DNA of 64,000 nucleotides from Streptomyces sp. P9-A2 (GTDB lineage Bacteria; Actinomycetota; Actinomycetes; Streptomycetales; Streptomycetaceae), in contig NZ_JAZIFX010000001.1 of assembly GCF_036634175.1 (NCBI RefSeq), positions 7,750,001 through 7,814,000 on the forward strand. The letters are read 5' to 3'. The notes beneath the pieces were generated by a model. It worked only from the letters and a program-made list of their open reading frames with translations. It made no database searches and was not told where the DNA came from. A program made the position numbers and the translations under genes. Positions 63,173 through 64,000 of the stretch are shown piece by piece (positions within the stretch are counted from its first letter, which is position 1; the number at the start of each line of letters is the position of its first letter).

Positions 63173-64000
63173 GTGACCACCACGCCCAAGCCGGCGCCCA
63201 GCGCGAAGAAGGCCCAGGACGCCGCCGCTCCGCGTCCCATCCCCGAATTCGAAGGTGTCCACGACGTATGGCCCCGCGGTGACCGGCTGCGCGCAGTGCG
63301 CCGCGCCGCGGCCACCTACCGTGAGCGGTTCGTCCAGCAGGGCCGCATCCACGCCGTCCGCAGTTTCGACATCGCCGCCGCCCCGTACCCGACCCGGTTC
63401 GGCTTCCACGGCGCCGCCCTCGCCGTCAACCCGTTCGTGAGCATTGTCAACCGGATGCTCGTCGTGCAGTTCGACGGCTTCGACGGTGAGCCGAAGACAT
63501 TGGTGTGGGAGCCGACCGTCGCCGCCGGAACGGCTCAAGCACCGTTCTACGCCCAGCTCAAGCGTCTGGCGGGGGACTTTCTCACCGAGCACGTCTTCGC
63601 CCGCTACTACCAGGACCCGAACACCGTCCTGCCCTCCTGCGGTCTGCGACCCGAGGACGTGGACTTCGTCAGCTTCGACCACCTGCACGTCCAGGACGTG
63701 CGCATGATCATGGGAAGTACCAGCACCGTTCCCGGCGAACGGGCGCCCCGCGAAGCGCTGTTCCCGCGCGCCCGGTTGTTGGTGCACCGCAGGGAGCTGG
63801 GCACCTTCGAATCGATGCATCCGATGCAGTGGGCCTGGTACGTCGACGGAGGCATGGACGGGGTACCGGGCGAGCGCATCACCGCCTTCGACGGCGATGT
63901 CGAACTCGGTGTCGGCGTCAGCCTGCTGTGGACCCCGGGCCATACGGACGGCAACCACTCCCTGGTGCTGAACACCCCCGACGGCGTGTGGGTCTCCTCC
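63173..64000 (+). CDS. Metallo-beta-lactamase-fold hydrolase (3' end outside window)
   Basis: GTG 63173, 4 bases after the SDR stop; 276 codons are visible. Opening residues are Ala/Pro/Lys-rich; the fold becomes clear at VDFVSFDHLHVQDVRM (an altered HxHxDH motif, DHLHVQD) and LLWTPGHTDGNHSLVLNTPDG, whose TPGHTDG holds a metal-binding His. The C-terminal metal ligands are outside the window. Substrate unknown; coupling with the SDR suggests hydrolysis of an ester or lactone in the same pathway. Confidence 0.82.
   Translation, partial: MTTTPKPAPSAKKAQDAAAPRPIPEFEGVHDVWPRGDRLRAVRRAAATYRERFVQQGRIHAVRSFDIAAAPYPTRFGFHGAALAVNPFVSIVNRMLVVQFDGFDGEPKTLVWEPTVAAGTAQAPFYAQLKRLAGDFLTEHVFARYYQDPNTVLPSCGLRPEDVDFVSFDHLHVQDVRMIMGSTSTVPGERAPREALFPRARLLVHRRELGTFESMHPMQWAWYVDGGMDGVPGERITAFDGDVELGVGVSLLWTPGHTDGNHSLVLNTPDGVWVSS

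Noticed and set aside
1..64000. tRNA-associated integration site
   Set aside because: I looked for tRNA-like cloverleaf ends near the integrase genes and at the element borders and saw none.

Overview
The window looks like Streptomyces or a close relative. It has very high GC, strong third-position GC, frequent GTG starts, tight ATGA-coupled operons, modular type I polyketide synthase genes, a Tat-type lipoprotein and dense actinobacterial insertion sequences. The number of IS copies, broken genes and split integrases suggests an accessory chromosome arm or a large plasmid rather than core genome. Nothing was searched against a database: family names come from motifs I can read and recognise.

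Region 1 (1-19 kb) is the end of an ansamycin-type polyketide cluster. Two PKS modules (KS-AT-DH-KR-ACP then KS-AT-KR-ACP) are separated by an apparent one-base frameshift and share a 2.1-kb KS-AT stretch in which I saw no difference. They are followed by a RifF-like amide synthase with triad C73/H111/D126, a flavin hydroxylase, a methyltransferase, a shikimate-dehydrogenase-like protein and a nitroreductase. Next comes a 5'-truncated module (DH end-KR-ACP-TE), a type II thioesterase and a luxR-type regulator broken by a stop codon. A macrolactam-forming and a thioesterase-type release system thus lie side by side, so parts of two assembly lines have probably met here.

Region 2 (19.6-23.6 kb) is an IS graveyard: a broken VOC-family gene, a transposase tail, and an IS3-family element with an ISAzo13-family element inside it (target duplication TGA), then a ychF remnant. 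Region 3 (23.6-33 kb) is a fructan/fructose module: a LacI regulator, a sugar ABC importer, a PfkB kinase and a secreted GH32 fructan hydrolase, tied together by TGTCATCGWTGACA operators. Region 4 (33-37 kb) has lacI and GH30 fragments, an IS701-family element carrying a MazF-like gene inside its inverted repeats, and a BlaI/M56 pair.

Region 5 (37-48.3 kb) is an iron-box-flanked metallophore locus. A leftward group encodes a MATE exporter, SbnA-like and SbnB-like enzymes, a fold-type III PLP decarboxylase and a VioC-like Fe(II)/2-oxoglutarate hydroxylase; a divergent operon encodes an Opp/Nik/Cnt-type importer. It has neither NRPS nor NIS synthetase, which points to an aminopolycarboxylate (EDDS/EDHA-like) product. 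A histidine kinase gene with an internal stop and a truncated second IS3 copy (one difference noticed over 836 bp against the first) end this part.

Region 6 (51-61.4 kb) is mobile DNA. A 5.3-kb element (53953-59285) interrupts a large tyrosine-integrase gene between its 'GYV' and 'AVFDED' codons. It carries a tightly coupled five-gene operon: tyrosine recombinase, small HTH protein, 804-residue zinc-ribbon recombinase-like protein and two unknown proteins. This resembles Tn554 logic and is, with the metallophore locus, the most interesting thing in the window. An ISL3-family element truncates the same host integrase from the other side. Region 7 (61.4-64 kb) is a divergent TetR / short-chain dehydrogenase / metallo-beta-lactamase-fold cluster that runs off the end. 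I saw no tRNA, rRNA or CRISPR array.
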